Source: JAPLKX01 sp035530195 (lineage in GTDB: Bacteria > Hydrogenedentota > Hydrogenedentia > Hydrogenedentales > SLHB01). From it: a DNA stretch of 55,128 nt. Every line of letters begins with the position of its first letter. The stretch's first letter is position 1. Of the stretch, positions 29,461 through 42,400 are shown one piece after another. The stretch covers positions 1-55,128 of the forward strand of contig DATKVG010000084.1 in the NCBI GenBank assembly GCA_035530195.1, written 5' to 3'. The notes beneath the pieces were generated by a model. That model worked only from the letters and a program-made list of their open reading frames with translations, was not told the origin of the DNA and searched no databases. Made by a program: the position numbers and the translations under genes.

Positions 29461-31209
29461 ATGGCCGTCACGCGTGAAAGACAGATCGGCGACATCCTGA
29501 TTGAACAGGGCGTGGTAACGCCGTTGGCGCTCGATGAAGCGTTGCAGCGACAACGCCTGACGGGCGAACTGCTTGGCCGCGTCCTGGTCTCGATGGGGTT
29601 CTGCGAAGAGCAGGACGTGGTCGAGGCGCTGGGCGTCCAGGCGGGGATGGAGCGGGTCGACCTGACCAAGATCAAGATTAAGGAAGAAGTCCTTCGGCGG
29701 GTTACGGCCGACGTGGCTAAGTTTTACAACATCATCCCCGTGCGCGAGCAGGACGACAAGCTGGTGGTGGCCATGGCCGACCCGCTCAACATGAGCACGC
29801 TGGACGACCTTCGCCAGATCCTGAGCTGCGAGGTTATGGGCGCCATCAGCAACCACCAGGACGTGCACGCGGCGATCAACGTCAACTACACCGTCGAAAC
29901 CGAGTCGCTCCACCAGACGCTCAACGAACTGGTCGAGCGCGTCGGCAATTCCGAACTGACCCTCGAAGAGATGGGCGTCCAGGAAATTGTTGGCGACGTC
30001 GACAACCTGATCGCGCTCACCCAGGAACCCCAGATCATCAAGATCGTCAACCTGGTATTCCTTGAAGCGGTCCAGAAGCGCGCTTCGGACATTCACTTTG
30101 AAATCTACGAAGGCATGTTCCGGATCCGGATCCGCATCGACAGCGTGCTACACGAAATTGTCAGCCCGCCCAAGGCGCTGGCGCTGGCGCTGGTGTCGCG
30201 CGTCAAAGTCATGTGCAACATGGACATTGGCGAGCGGCGCCTTCCCCAGGACGCGCGGATCGAGTTGAAGATCGGCGACAGCGAGATCGACGTCCGCGTG
30301 GCGACGCTGCCGACGTTGTTCGGCGAGTGCGTGGTGATGCGTATCCTGGATCGGACCGCCGTGAAAATCGACCTCAACATCCTCGGGTTAAGCCCGCTGT
30401 GCCTCAAGCTGCTCCGCAGGACCATTGGCAAACCCAACGGCATCTTCCTGGTGACGGGCCCCACAGGTTCGGGAAAAACCACGACGCTGTACGCGTGCCT
30501 GAACGAGTTGAACTCGCCCGAGGTCAAGATCATCACCACGGAAGACCCGGTCGAATTACAGATCGAGCGGATCATCCAGGTACAGGTGCGCGAGGAAATC
30601 GGGCTGACGTTTGCGGCCTGCCTCCGGTCGATTCTGCGCCAGGACCCGGACATTGTGATGGTTGGTGAAATCCGTGACCTCGAGACGGCCCAGATCGCCA
30701 TTGAAGCCTCGCTGACAGGCCACCTCGTGCTCAGCACGCTTCACACCAACAGCGCGCCGGAAACCATCACGCGCCTGCTCGATATGGACGTCGAGCCGTT
30801 CCTGATCGTGGCGTCGCTCGATGCGATTCTGGCGCAGCGGCTGGTGCGGGTGCTTTGCCGCCACTGCCGCGAGCAGTACACCCCCCCCATCGAGGAACGG
30901 GAGAAACTGGGCCTGCCGGATTCGTGGATGCGCGACCCAAACCTCAAGTTCTTCCGGCCCGGCCCGAAAGGGTGCGCGGCCTGCGACTATATCGGGTATA
31001 TGGGCCGGACGGGCCTTTACGAGTACCTTGGCGTCAATGAAGACGTGTGCGACATGATCCTCAACAGGGCGATGTCGTTCGAAATCCGCAAGTACGCCCG
31101 GAAAAGCCTGGGAATGCGCACGCTGCGGGAAGAAGGCATCATCAAGTGCGTGCAAGGGATCACGAGCGTCGAGGAAGTGGTACATGGCACAGACAAGTTC
31201 GATGATTAG
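29461..31209 (+). CDS. Second GspE/PilB-type ATPase
   Basis: 582 residues. ATG with AAGGTGG about 14 bases upstream, so initiation may be modest. MshEN domain, then Walker A GPTGSGKTTT, RQDPDIVMVGEIRD, STLHTNSAP and CRHC...CAAC cysteines, all intact. It differs from the other two in the Asp box, EDPVELQ instead of EDPVEYQ. By position just before a GspF/PilC gene and a G-H-I-J-K series it is the E member of the second system. The stop codon touches the left arm of a palindromic repeat. Confidence 0.92.
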   Translation: MAVTRERQIGDILIEQGVVTPLALDEALQRQRLTGELLGRVLVSMGFCEEQDVVEALGVQAGMERVDLTKIKIKEEVLRRVTADVAKFYNIIPVREQDDKLVVAMADPLNMSTLDDLRQILSCEVMGAISNHQDVHAAINVNYTVETESLHQTLNELVERVGNSELTLEEMGVQEIVGDVDNLIALTQEPQIIKIVNLVFLEAVQKRASDIHFEIYEGMFRIRIRIDSVLHEIVSPPKALALALVSRVKVMCNMDIGERRLPQDARIELKIGDSEIDVRVATLPTLFGECVVMRILDRTAVKIDLNILGLSPLCLKLLRRTIGKPNGIFLVTGPTGSGKTTTLYACLNELNSPEVKIITTEDPVELQIERIIQVQVREEIGLTFAACLRSILRQDPDIVMVGEIRDLETAQIAIEASLTGHLVLSTLHTNSAPETITRLLDMDVEPFLIVASLDAILAQRLVRVLCRHCREQYTPPIEEREKLGLPDSWMRDPNLKFFRPGPKGCAACDYIGYMGRTGLYEYLGVNEDVCDMILNRAMSFEIRKYARKSLGMRTLREEGIIKCVQGITSVEEVVHGTDKFDD

Positions 31210-31297
31210 AATCTTTATTCGCAACATTTTCGCACAAAACACAGATGTTGATTCAACGTCGCGAACAAAGATTCTGAATGCGGCTTCTTAGCCGCCC
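31208..31297. repeat. Palindromic repeat family 1, copy 3
   Basis: AGAATCTTTATTCGC (31208-31222) begins inside the stop codon of the ATPase gene. The matching right arm GTCGCGAACAAAGATTCT is at 31258-31275, followed by the GCGGCTTCTTAGCCGC hairpin at 31280-31295. It fills the 101-base gap before the platform gene. Confidence 0.85.
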
Positions 31298-31310
31298 TGG
31301 GAGCTGAAAC

Positions 31311-32549
31311 ATGGCCAAGTTCGCCTATAAGGCCCTGAACAAGGACGGCAAGGAAGTGTTCGGCGTCCTCGCGGCCGAATCGCAGGCCCTGGCCATCAAT
31401 GACGTGCGCAGCCTCGGCCTCTACCCCACCAAAGTGCGCGAAGCCCGGAAAAGCGACGAGCGCAAGGCCCGAAAAGAAAAAGGCGGCATCAGCGAGTTTT
31501 ACATGGGCGGCGTCAAGACCAAGCAGATCGTCATTATGACGCGCCAGCTCGCCACCCTGATCGACGCGGGCCTCCCGCTTCTGCGAAGCCTCAACGTGCT
31601 TATCGCCCAACTCAAACCCTGCAAAATGCGCGACATCCTGCGCGAGATCGCCGAAGATATCAAGGCGGGCTCAACGTTTTCCGACGGGCTTGCAAAGCAC
31701 CCCAAGGTGTTTGACCGGCTGTTTGTGAACATGGTTCGCGCGGGCGAGGTCGGCGGTTTGCTCGAGACGGTGCTCAACCGCCTGGCCATGTTCATGGAAC
31801 GGCGGCAGGCTTTGAAACGGCGGGTGCGCGGCGCGCTGATCTACCCGATCGCGGTTGTCGTGATCGCCACGGGCATCGTGTCGTTCCTGCTGACTAGGGT
31901 GGTGCCGGTGTTCGCCGAAATCTTCGACCAATTCGACAAAGGGCTGCCCGCGCCAACGCAGTTCCTGGTGGACGCGGGCGATTTCATGCAATACCGGTGG
32001 TGGCTGCTGCTGTGTATCCTGAGCGGCACCGCCATCACGATCAAGCTGCTGGGCAAGAGCCACACGGTCAAAAGGGTCATGGACCGCGTGGTATTGCGCC
32101 TGCCCCTGATCGGCGACCTCGTGATCAAGGTGGCCGTGGCACGGTTTGCCCGCACGCTCGGCACGCTGATCACGTCCGGCGTGCCCATCCTCAACGCGCT
32201 CAAGATCACCAAGGAAACTATCGGCAACGAAGTCGTCCAGAACGCCATCCAGAAAGTACACGACAGCATCAAGGAAGGCGACACCATCGCCGACCCGCTC
32301 GACCAGGCCAAGGTGTTTCCGGCGATGGTGGTCAACATGATCGACGTGGGCGAGGAAACCGGCAGCCTCGATTCGATGCTCATGAAGGTGGCCGACATCT
32401 ACGACGCGGAAGTCGAGGCGGCCGTGGACGCCATGCTGGCCCTCCTCGAACCCATCATCATCGTCGTGCTCGGCGGCATCATCGGGTTTATTGTGGTCGC
32501 CCTGTATTTGCCCATTTTCTCACTCGGCGACGCCATCAGCGGTTCATAG
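31311..32549 (+). CDS. PilC/GspF-type platform protein of the second system
   Basis: 412 residues. MAKFAYKALNKDGKEVFGVL is the typical GspF/PilC opening, with GGAGCTGAAAC upstream. Two T2SSF domains with VARFARTLGTLITSG and IDVGEETGSLD, and membrane helices at about 180-200, 230-250 and 382-405. It is clearly paralogous to gspF at 18774. It should be the inner-membrane platform for the pseudopilins that follow. Confidence 0.93.
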   Translation: MAKFAYKALNKDGKEVFGVLAAESQALAINDVRSLGLYPTKVREARKSDERKARKEKGGISEFYMGGVKTKQIVIMTRQLATLIDAGLPLLRSLNVLIAQLKPCKMRDILREIAEDIKAGSTFSDGLAKHPKVFDRLFVNMVRAGEVGGLLETVLNRLAMFMERRQALKRRVRGALIYPIAVVVIATGIVSFLLTRVVPVFAEIFDQFDKGLPAPTQFLVDAGDFMQYRWWLLLCILSGTAITIKLLGKSHTVKRVMDRVVLRLPLIGDLVIKVAVARFARTLGTLITSGVPILNALKITKETIGNEVVQNAIQKVHDSIKEGDTIADPLDQAKVFPAMVVNMIDVGEETGSLDSMLMKVADIYDAEVEAAVDAMLALLEPIIIVVLGGIIGFIVVALYLPIFSLGDAISGS

Positions 32550-32609
32550 GGTAATATGTATATGGAAAGGGTTGGCCGGATGTCTTCGAAACGGACAAAG
32601 CTGCAACAC

Positions 32610-32681
32610 ACAGGCGCCGGCAATTGGGCGCCCACAGGCGCCCGTACTCGGGCGACCACAGGCGCCCGTACTCGGGCGACC
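32610..32681 (+). repeat. Three tandem 24-bp hairpin units before the second GspG-like gene
   Basis: Units at 32610-32633, 32634-32657 and 32658-32681. Units 2 and 3 are identical and fold as CGCCCG-TACT-CGGGCG. Unit 1 differs in sequence but keeps a GGCGCC/GGCGCC stem. They lie just upstream of the ribosome site at 32686-32694 and are open in frame with the pilin, so they are either leader-peptide or control sequence. Confidence 0.75.
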
Positions 32682-32699
32682 GTATGGGGAGGAGTGAAC

Positions 32700-33461
32700 A
32701 TGAACCGCTCAAAAGGTTTTACGCTGGTTGAACTGCTGGTCGTGATTGCGATTATCACGATCCTGGCAGCCATTGTCGTGCCGCGCGTCACCGACGCCAT
32801 CGGCCGCGCCAGAATGGCCCGCGCCGCCTCCGAAATCAGAGGCGCCGAGCTTGCCATCACCAAAATGCTCGCCGACGTCGACAAACAGGGCATCGACAAG
32901 TTCTTTGAACTGCTTCCAGATAAAACGTCAGCGCTCGCTACCTACGTGGAAAATGCGGCTACGGCCGGCCCCGACACCGCAGAGAAGATCTACTCGAACA
33001 TCTTTTACGAGTTGCTGCGCCGTGGAAAAAACGCCGATTTTGACTTTACGTTGGACCATATAAGTCCCGTTCTCACGCTGGCTCCCGCCGTCCAGCGCAA
33101 GCTGGGTTCGAGCTACATGGACATCCCGATGGACCCATGGGGAACGCATCCCTACTTCTTCTTTGCAGGTCCATTGACAACCAACAGAATGTACATGGAC
33201 CGGAATAACGTGAATACTCCAAGTCCCTTCCGCTGCTACCGCGGCCCTGATTATGTTTACGACCAAAACGCGAAAGTCCTGGCCGACAGCGAGATGCGGG
33301 GCAATCCCAGGGCTGACAATGGCCCCGGGTATCCCAGCGCGAAAGATCTGGCCGTGTACATCTGGTCGTATGGCGGCGACGAATTCTCCAACCAGGCCGA
33401 AGGCGGCGGCGACGACATCAACAACTGGGACAGCGCCTCGGGCTGGTCGGCGTTGTATTGA
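32700..33461 (+). CDS. GspG-like major pseudopilin of the second system
   Basis: 253 residues from ATG 32700, chosen for GGGGAGGAG five bases upstream and a five-residue leader before the prepilin site G/FTLVELLVVIAIIT. An upstream in-frame ATG at 32556 would add a leader read through the 24-bp repeats. The C-terminus carries the GspG hallmarks PMDPWGTHPYFF, VYIWSYGGDEFSN and DDINNWDS. It is longer than GspG at 20037 because of an internal domain with a MYMDRNNVN loop. A pilin or pseudopilin shaft role is inferred. Confidence 0.88.
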   Translation: MNRSKGFTLVELLVVIAIITILAAIVVPRVTDAIGRARMARAASEIRGAELAITKMLADVDKQGIDKFFELLPDKTSALATYVENAATAGPDTAEKIYSNIFYELLRRGKNADFDFTLDHISPVLTLAPAVQRKLGSSYMDIPMDPWGTHPYFFFAGPLTTNRMYMDRNNVNTPSPFRCYRGPDYVYDQNAKVLADSEMRGNPRADNGPGYPSAKDLAVYIWSYGGDEFSNQAEGGGDDINNWDSASGWSALY

Positions 33462-33507
33462 GCCGCGGGCGTCGGCAACACGCACAGTTTTTTTTGGAGA
33501 TCGGCTC

Positions 33508-34218
33508 GTGGGCGCTAAGCTCGACATAGGGCGTGCCGGCGGCTTGACGATGGTGGAGTTGGTCGTCGTGGTGGCCATTATCGCCATCATGGCGGGGATC
33601 GCGATACCGTCGATGGCCCGGATGGGTCTGCTCTGGAGAAACGACCTCCAGGCCAGCGCCCGCGAGCTCTACACACTGCTCCGCGCCGCACGCATCTACG
33701 CCAGCACCTACAACGTCGAAACCGCCGTCGTTTACAGTACCTACAACCCCGAGGGCAACACCCCCAACAACCTACGGGCCGCGGCCCTGATGTATCAGCA
33801 CCCGACGCTGACAGTTGGTGGTGAAAGTCGCCAGCTCCTGTTCGTGCCAGTCGCCAGCAGAGACGAAGGCCAGTTGCGCCCCCTTCCCGGCAATACAGGC
33901 CTTGAATCTGAGATGTTTCCACAAGACAAGCCGGGCTTCGAAAAGGTCAAGGTGCTCTTTACCAACTCGACCACGTACCCGGAATGGCTGGCGAGCCCGG
34001 ATGAACAGGGTGATTATTACGCCAACGTGTTTGAGCCGTCGGGCCGGCTGCGCAACGGCGAACGGGAGCTGTACAGGCTTCACGTCTGCTATACGGCCGA
34101 TGCCGGTATCGACGAGCGGCTTGTTGATCCCGAATTGGGAGAGAATGGCTATAACCTCCGCACGATCAACATCAACATTTACCGCGCCACGGGGCGTGTT
34201 GAGATAGCAAGTGACTAG
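33508..34218 (+). CDS. GspH/FimT-like minor pilin of the second system
   Basis: 236 residues from GTG 33508, with GGAGA seven bases upstream and a prepilin leader ending GG/LTMVELVVVVAIIAIM. The first residue after cleavage is Leu rather than Phe, which is tolerated in some prepilins. The rest (ARELYTLLRAARIYASTYNVETAVVY) fits the GspH/FimT fold. It overlaps the next frame slightly. Confidence 0.82.
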   Translation: MGAKLDIGRAGGLTMVELVVVVAIIAIMAGIAIPSMARMGLLWRNDLQASARELYTLLRAARIYASTYNVETAVVYSTYNPEGNTPNNLRAAALMYQHPTLTVGGESRQLLFVPVASRDEGQLRPLPGNTGLESEMFPQDKPGFEKVKVLFTNSTTYPEWLASPDEQGDYYANVFEPSGRLRNGERELYRLHVCYTADAGIDERLVDPELGENGYNLRTININIYRATGRVEIASD

Positions 34219-34228
34219 AGGTACTACT

Positions 34229-34630
34229 ATGAAAAACAAATCGTATTCGCGAAACAGCGGGTTTACGCTGCTCGAGGTGCTGGTGGCGGTGGGCATCCTC
34301 GGGGTCGGCATCATGGCCGTGATGGGCCTGTTCCCGCAGAGCCTGCGCGCGGCCCGTGCCGCCGCCGAACGAAACGCCGCCGCGACTGTCGCAGGCTCCG
34401 AACTGAGCCGGCTGCGCGCGCTCGACAACATCTCCGAGATGCGCGCGTGGATCAACAAAAACACCATGGCCGCCGTGGATGAGGCCGCAGCGGCCTACGC
34501 CATCTACGACGCCTGCGGCGCCAGCGTCACCCGGCTACCGGGCACCCAGGACGTGTTCCGCGTGACGTACCGCGTCAAAATGACCGACGGCCGGTACGAA
34601 TCGTTCGTCACCTACGTCACCGAGCACTGA
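34229..34630 (+). CDS. GspI/PilV-like minor pilin of the second system
   Basis: 133 residues from ATG 34229 with AGAGGT upstream; a GTG at 34211 is in frame but less likely. Prepilin site G/FTLLEVLVAVGIL, then the MGLFPQSLRAARAAAERNAA segment typical of PilV/GspI. It is the right size for GspI. Two bases separate its stop from the next possible start at 34633. Confidence 0.85.
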   Translation: MKNKSYSRNSGFTLLEVLVAVGILGVGIMAVMGLFPQSLRAARAAAERNAAATVAGSELSRLRALDNISEMRAWINKNTMAAVDEAAAAYAIYDACGASVTRLPGTQDVFRVTYRVKMTDGRYESFVTYVTEH

Positions 34631-34632
34631 AC

Positions 34633-36415
<1,783 letters not shown>

Positions 36416-36429
<14 letters not shown>

Positions 36430-39400
36430 TTACAAATTACAAAGTACAAATTACAAATTGACCACCAGGCGGCGGGAATTCGCAATCGGCAATCCGCAAT
36501 CCGCAATCAGAAAATCGTCAATCGGCCGTTCCGGCGCGGCCTTGGTGATCGCGCTGTTTATCATGTTTATCCTGTTCGCGATCGCGCTGACCTTCTTTAC
36601 GGTAAGCCGGATCCAGTTTCAAACCGCCACAAACGTCGGCAACACCGTCCGGGCCGAACTACTCAGCGAAGCCGCCACCTCCCTCGCGATCAACATGCTC
36701 AAAAAAGACGCCATCGAGCACCCAAACGTCACCTCGACCGACCACGCATGGACCACCTATTTCAACGGCCTGTGGGCGGCCGAAAAAGACTGGATGAGAC
36801 CGCCGTGGCAACCCAATGTCGCCAACGGTGGCATCCCAAGCGTCTTCTACGATAACTACACCTATGTGGACCCGCGCTCCGGCCAAATCTACTATGCCCC
36901 CGGCGTTAGTGATGGTGCCGGCGAACTCATGAAGCACCTCTACGTCCCCAGGTTCGAACGCCCCAAGACCGGGAACCTGACCGGGTTCATCGACAATCCC
37001 GAAACCGACTACGACCGGCTCGCGAACCGGTTCGTGTTCGACCCGGCATTCGAACCCCTCACGTACGCCCAGCGAGTCGGTATCTACTGCGATGTCGACA
37101 ACGACGGGGACGGGAAGAACGACTCGATCTGGGTCCCGCTGGCACAGGACTACCTGTTCCAGAAAGACGAAGGGGTTTTTGGTCCGGCGGATGTGGACTT
37201 CAACCTGGACGGCAAGGCGGGCGAAGATCGGGCCGCGATCCTGTTTTATCCGGGCACGTACGAGCCGCGCAACGGGGTCGACGCCTGGTATCTGACCGCG
37301 CCCATCGATGTGCCGGATTTCAGCTACCCGGAACCGAGATTCAAGCCGCTTGATCTGTACAACCTGAGTATCCCGCGGCTGCCTGCCTCTGTTACGTGCA
37401 GCGCCACGGCGTCCGTGGCGGACGTTGTCGGTGGGCGCTACCTGGTTGACGCGATCGACAATGATTATGACGGCATCATCAACTATCACGTCGAATACTA
37501 TGCCTATACCGATCCGGCGCGCGATCAAACGCTCACGCCGGAAGATCGCAGAAGGCGCATTGTAACGTACGCCGAATTTCGGCGCCTGATTGCGCTTGGT
37601 TTCACCGAAATCAGCCAGCAGTACCTCGACCCGACTCTGGGGCTGCGCATCTGCACGACGGGTGAGCCGATGTGCGAGTTGGCGGGGCGTGCGGCGATTT
37701 TGATCCGCGACGAGGCGTCGAAGGTCAACATGAACGCGGCCGGCGCACACTACCTCGATGTGCCCTCGTTTATCGACGCCGGCATCGATCCCCTCACGCT
37801 CGCCGCGTCCAATACGGGCGCATTCACGCCGTTCTGGCGGCCGGCGTTCGCCTCCGGCGCGTCGACGGGCGAGTATCTCACCTGGGTGCTGCCGAGGCTG
37901 AGCGAGGCCCGGTCCCTGAAGTTCTGGAACCTGCTGACGGGCGCGCCAAATGGGTCGATGCGGATCGGCGACGACCTTTCCGGCATCATGCCCACCGAGT
38001 TTGTCTACGACGTCACGCTGCCGGGCTACGGGTTTGTCGACGATAACGCGAATGCGTTACTGCTGGCCATCAACGGGATCGACGACAACGGCAACGGCCT
38101 GATCGACGAAGGGAGCAACCCCGGCATCAACCTGACGCCCGACCAAATCGACGCCGCATGGGCGTATGCCAACCGGGCCGGCTGGTTCACTGCCGGCGAA
38201 ACCTCACTTCTTTACGTAAACCCGGCGCAGTCCGCCACCGACATTGCGCAAGCCGTCTACGCCGTTTTTGCCAACGCCGGCATCCTCGAAGGCGTCGACG
38301 AGCCCGCCGAGTTCCAGTACAACTATCCCGTGCGCAACAAGATCGCCGAACAAATCGACAACGCGCCAATCGGCACGTTCAGCGACCGGCCGCTGCCCAC
38401 CCGCGATTACCTCAAGCGGGCCGTCCTCAACGAGGAAATCGCCAGCGGCGTCGAGGGCTTGGCCAACGGCGCCATCAACCGGATGCGGCCGTTCATCACG
38501 ATCGATTCCGGCGCGCGGAACAACCGCACCATCCGCGACGAAGACGGCAACATCGAAACGCTCGGGCCAAAGCTCAACTACAACCTCGCCTCCGCCGCGC
38601 AAATGGCCCGCGCATTCATCGAAGAATGGAAACTCGACGAGGCCCTCGTCTACCACGGCGAGGACGAAGACGGCAATCCCCTCAATCCCTACGTCCAGCT
38701 CGGTTACCGCTACCTCCCCGAAGACGTCAACCGCTACCTGTCCGGCGAGATGCGGCCCGACGAGCAGGAAGTGTTCCCGTTTAACGCGTTCCTCGCCGGA
38801 ATGCGCATCGAGGGCGTCCAACAGACCCTGCTCGGCGCGCAAACCTGGCTGCCCGGCTCGCCCACCGCGCCCGTGTTCCCGCAAGACGCGCGCCTGCAAG
38901 CCATGCAGCTCGCCGCCAATATCGCCGACGCCGCCGACGGCGACCACGCCCGAACCGAACTCTCCACCGCCGACTTGCAACAGTTCGAATACGACCCCTG
39001 GTGGTACGCACTTCAGGTCACCGCCGGCACACCGCCCGAAGAAGCCAAACGGCCCATCTCATACACCGTTGCCGGCGCAGAAGCCATCCGTATCAACGAA
39101 ATCATGGTCCGGCCCGTCCGGCGGATTGAAGCGGAAATTCTCTGGTATCCAGACACCAGTACCATGCATGATTTTTACGACCCAAACTTAATCTTTGGGA
39201 CAGGCATAGGCTACCATGTCGAAAGAGCGTCCTTTGCAAATCCTGGCGTGGTTGTAGCAGGTGTGATTACCTATCAATACGGCCTGACAATCCCGGCAAC
39301 CGACACGTGGGATCTCGTGGCGGATATCACACGTCTTCCGTATGGTTGCATAGGGGACAAAGCTGAGCTTGAGTCATTCAATAATAGAGTTAATGTAACG

Positions 39401-42400
39401 CTGGTGCCCCCCGAAGACCCTCCCGTTTCCGCAGACTTACCGAATGTCATTGAATACAGGATTGGCCCTTCATCACACCTGCCTCCCGGCAGGTACTATT
39501 TGACGATCAACACCACCGACGACTCCGGCACACCCACGGTTACGGCCGCGAACCAAATGAAGTATTTGATTAAATACGCAAGGCTCGGAGATCCTCCGGC
39601 AACGATACCGGAATGGTTGACGATAAGGCCGCAAGCGGGGAGTCTGGATAACATCACTGTCGACACAACCGGCTATTGGATAACCCAGGACCTTGTCAAG
39701 AGTGCGTTCGGACTAACACCCGCGCCGGTCGAGAGTTGGTTTTCCGATGTCTACATCAATACGGGCATAAAGCCCGAGGGATGGGTTTTCCTGGACGGGG
39801 AACACCCGGGCAATAATTTTCCAGACGGTGATCCCACAGACGACGATCCCGCAGATCCTTGGGTGCAAGGTTACTTGCGTGGTTTCCAAGGGTACACGGT
39901 CACCGTTCCGCGTTATGCGGATGCTGCAGCCGGCGAGAGTCAAGTGTATCTGCACGTCGCCATATGGATGACGGAAGCAACTCCCGATGCCAACTTCAGC
40001 ATCAACTTCTTCGATTTCAGCCAGGAACCGGATCACGAGTGGGTCGAGATTGAGAATGTCAGTGGGCAGCCGATCGATCTGTCGGGCTGGCAGCTTACGG
40101 TCGGCTCTCCGGATTCCGGCGGCAACATTTCCAGCGGCGACAAAGCCGAAATGGAAGTGCCGGCAGGCACCGTAATCGATTCGATACCGCCGTACAACCG
40201 GCTGCTGCTGGCGGTCTCGGCATATAGCCCTCCGATTCCCGAAGATACGGTCCCGGAGACCACGTTCGCAGACATGTTTAACGACAACCCGTTCCTCTGG
40301 AATGGAATCGGTCAGGTAGGCACGCCGGGCTATCGTCCGGTTTTGGATCTCGATGCGGGCGACACGACGGTTCCGCTGATTCCGGCCCGGCTCGATACGG
40401 GGCCAGGACCGGATGGGCGCGGCGAGATTGACCCCACCGTTCCGCCGTCGCCGTTTGAAGCCAACGACGCTCGGATGCGGGTTGTCCAGCTCAAGGTTTC
40501 CGGACTCAACGCGAACCTCCTCCCAATCACCGACATCAAACAGTTTATGGCCGACTGGGTGTTGGGCGGCGGCGTTTTCCCGAACTATCCCGAGCATGAC
40601 GGGATTGACAACGATTACGACGACCACCTTATTGGCTTGAACAATCCCCCGTTCATCATGGGCCGCGATGGCATTGACCACAACGGCGATGATGATGCGA
40701 CCGGTGCGGGCGAAGGGGTGGACGAAGGCCGATTGTGGATGGACAGCCCGTTCCAGATCCATGCGGGCGCGGGTTCGTTCAACATCCTGCCGTTCGCGCT
40801 GTTGTACGACCTGATGCCCTCGTTGTATCCCGACGACTTTTTCCTGACTCCCGAATGGAAGGAATTCATCGAGCGGCGGTTCTCGCCGGGCGATAACGTG
40901 TTTGTTTCGCTCTACCAGGGGCCGCACCAGCAAAAACGCGTCGTCGACCGCATCACCTACACGGAGCGGGACGTGATCAACCGCTGCATTGACGACGATG
41001 TTCCAACAATCGACGAAAACGGGATACCATTCCGGCCATCGCTTCACGACCAATCCGGCGCGTTCACCGAGGCCTACAAAACGTTCTGGCCGGACAACAC
41101 GATGGGGCTTGATTTTTACCGCTCGCTCGAGCGCAAGCATCACCCGCTGTACAACGGCGACCGGTTCGGGACTCAAAACCGCTGGCAGGCCACGGACGGC
41201 AACTATGACGATTGGGCCCACGAACCGGTTATCGACCCCGCGAAATGGCACGGTTCGCCGCTCGACCGCAATGACGCCGCGTTCAGCCTCGATGAGTACG
41301 GGTTGTTGCAGCAACTTGCGCTTGTGGACATCCGCAACACGTCGTTTGACTCGCTGGGCGACTTGTTGTCGCTCGAGTATTGTACGCTGAATAAGGGATA
41401 CAACACGTACGGCGCCGTGCCGCTGTCGGCCAATACGTTGGCGAGTTTCCAGCCGGCGGATGCGACGGCGGGCAACATCCAGAGCCTGATGGAAGTGGCT
41501 GTTACGGACGCGATCTATCTGTCGCCGGGTGCAGGTTTTTTCAAGAGCGCGTATCCGGCCTCCCCGACCCCAGGGCAGTTGGCTTGCAACTACAGCGCCC
41601 CGTGCGCGGTCGTGGACCCCCAACGGGTCCTGCCGCAGGCGTGGCGGCCCTTCTACCTGTACGAGATTTATTCGGCCGCCAATTCCGAACCGCCCCCGCC
41701 CGGCCTGCCCGCCGACGGCAACTACTGGCTGTTTAACGGTCCCGGGGAACAGCGTGCCGCAGGTTTGGAAGACCCGGAGGTGCTTCGTTCCCGCTGGCCG
41801 GTTGAAAAGCGGGCGGTCTTGTTCGCATCGAGAAATCTCGACAATACAACGCTCGGCAACGCGACCGTTTACGTCGAGTGGGACGCGTCGAGCGGGTTGC
41901 AGGACGGGACCTATGACCTCTATGTGGATACCGGGCTGAAATTGCTGGATGTTTCGCCGGACGCGTTGACGGATACGGGGAAGTTCATTCAGTGCCGCGC
42001 GATGGAAAATGTGACGGAACAGTCGGCGATGAACATTACGGTCTACACGGATACCAACGGCGACGGCGCGATCACAACCATGAAGCAAGACACCAACTCG
42101 AAAGACAGCCTCGGCAGGCTGACAACGCTCCGGCCCGATAGTAGGGGATACATCTACTGCGGTTCGATCAGCGTGAACAACAACCGGCTGGCCGTCGAGG
42201 TGGAGAATGCCGTGCAGCCGCCCGCACCTGGCGTCACCACCGACACGCTCAACACGTTCGCGGGGCTGATTCTGACCCCGCGCGCGCGGACGCAGGGGCG
42301 CATCAACGTCAACACGGTCGAGACGCGGCTGTACAAGGATTATGACCAGAATGGGAACGATATTTGGCGGCAGCTGAACGTTTTGGCGGGTATCCCCGGC

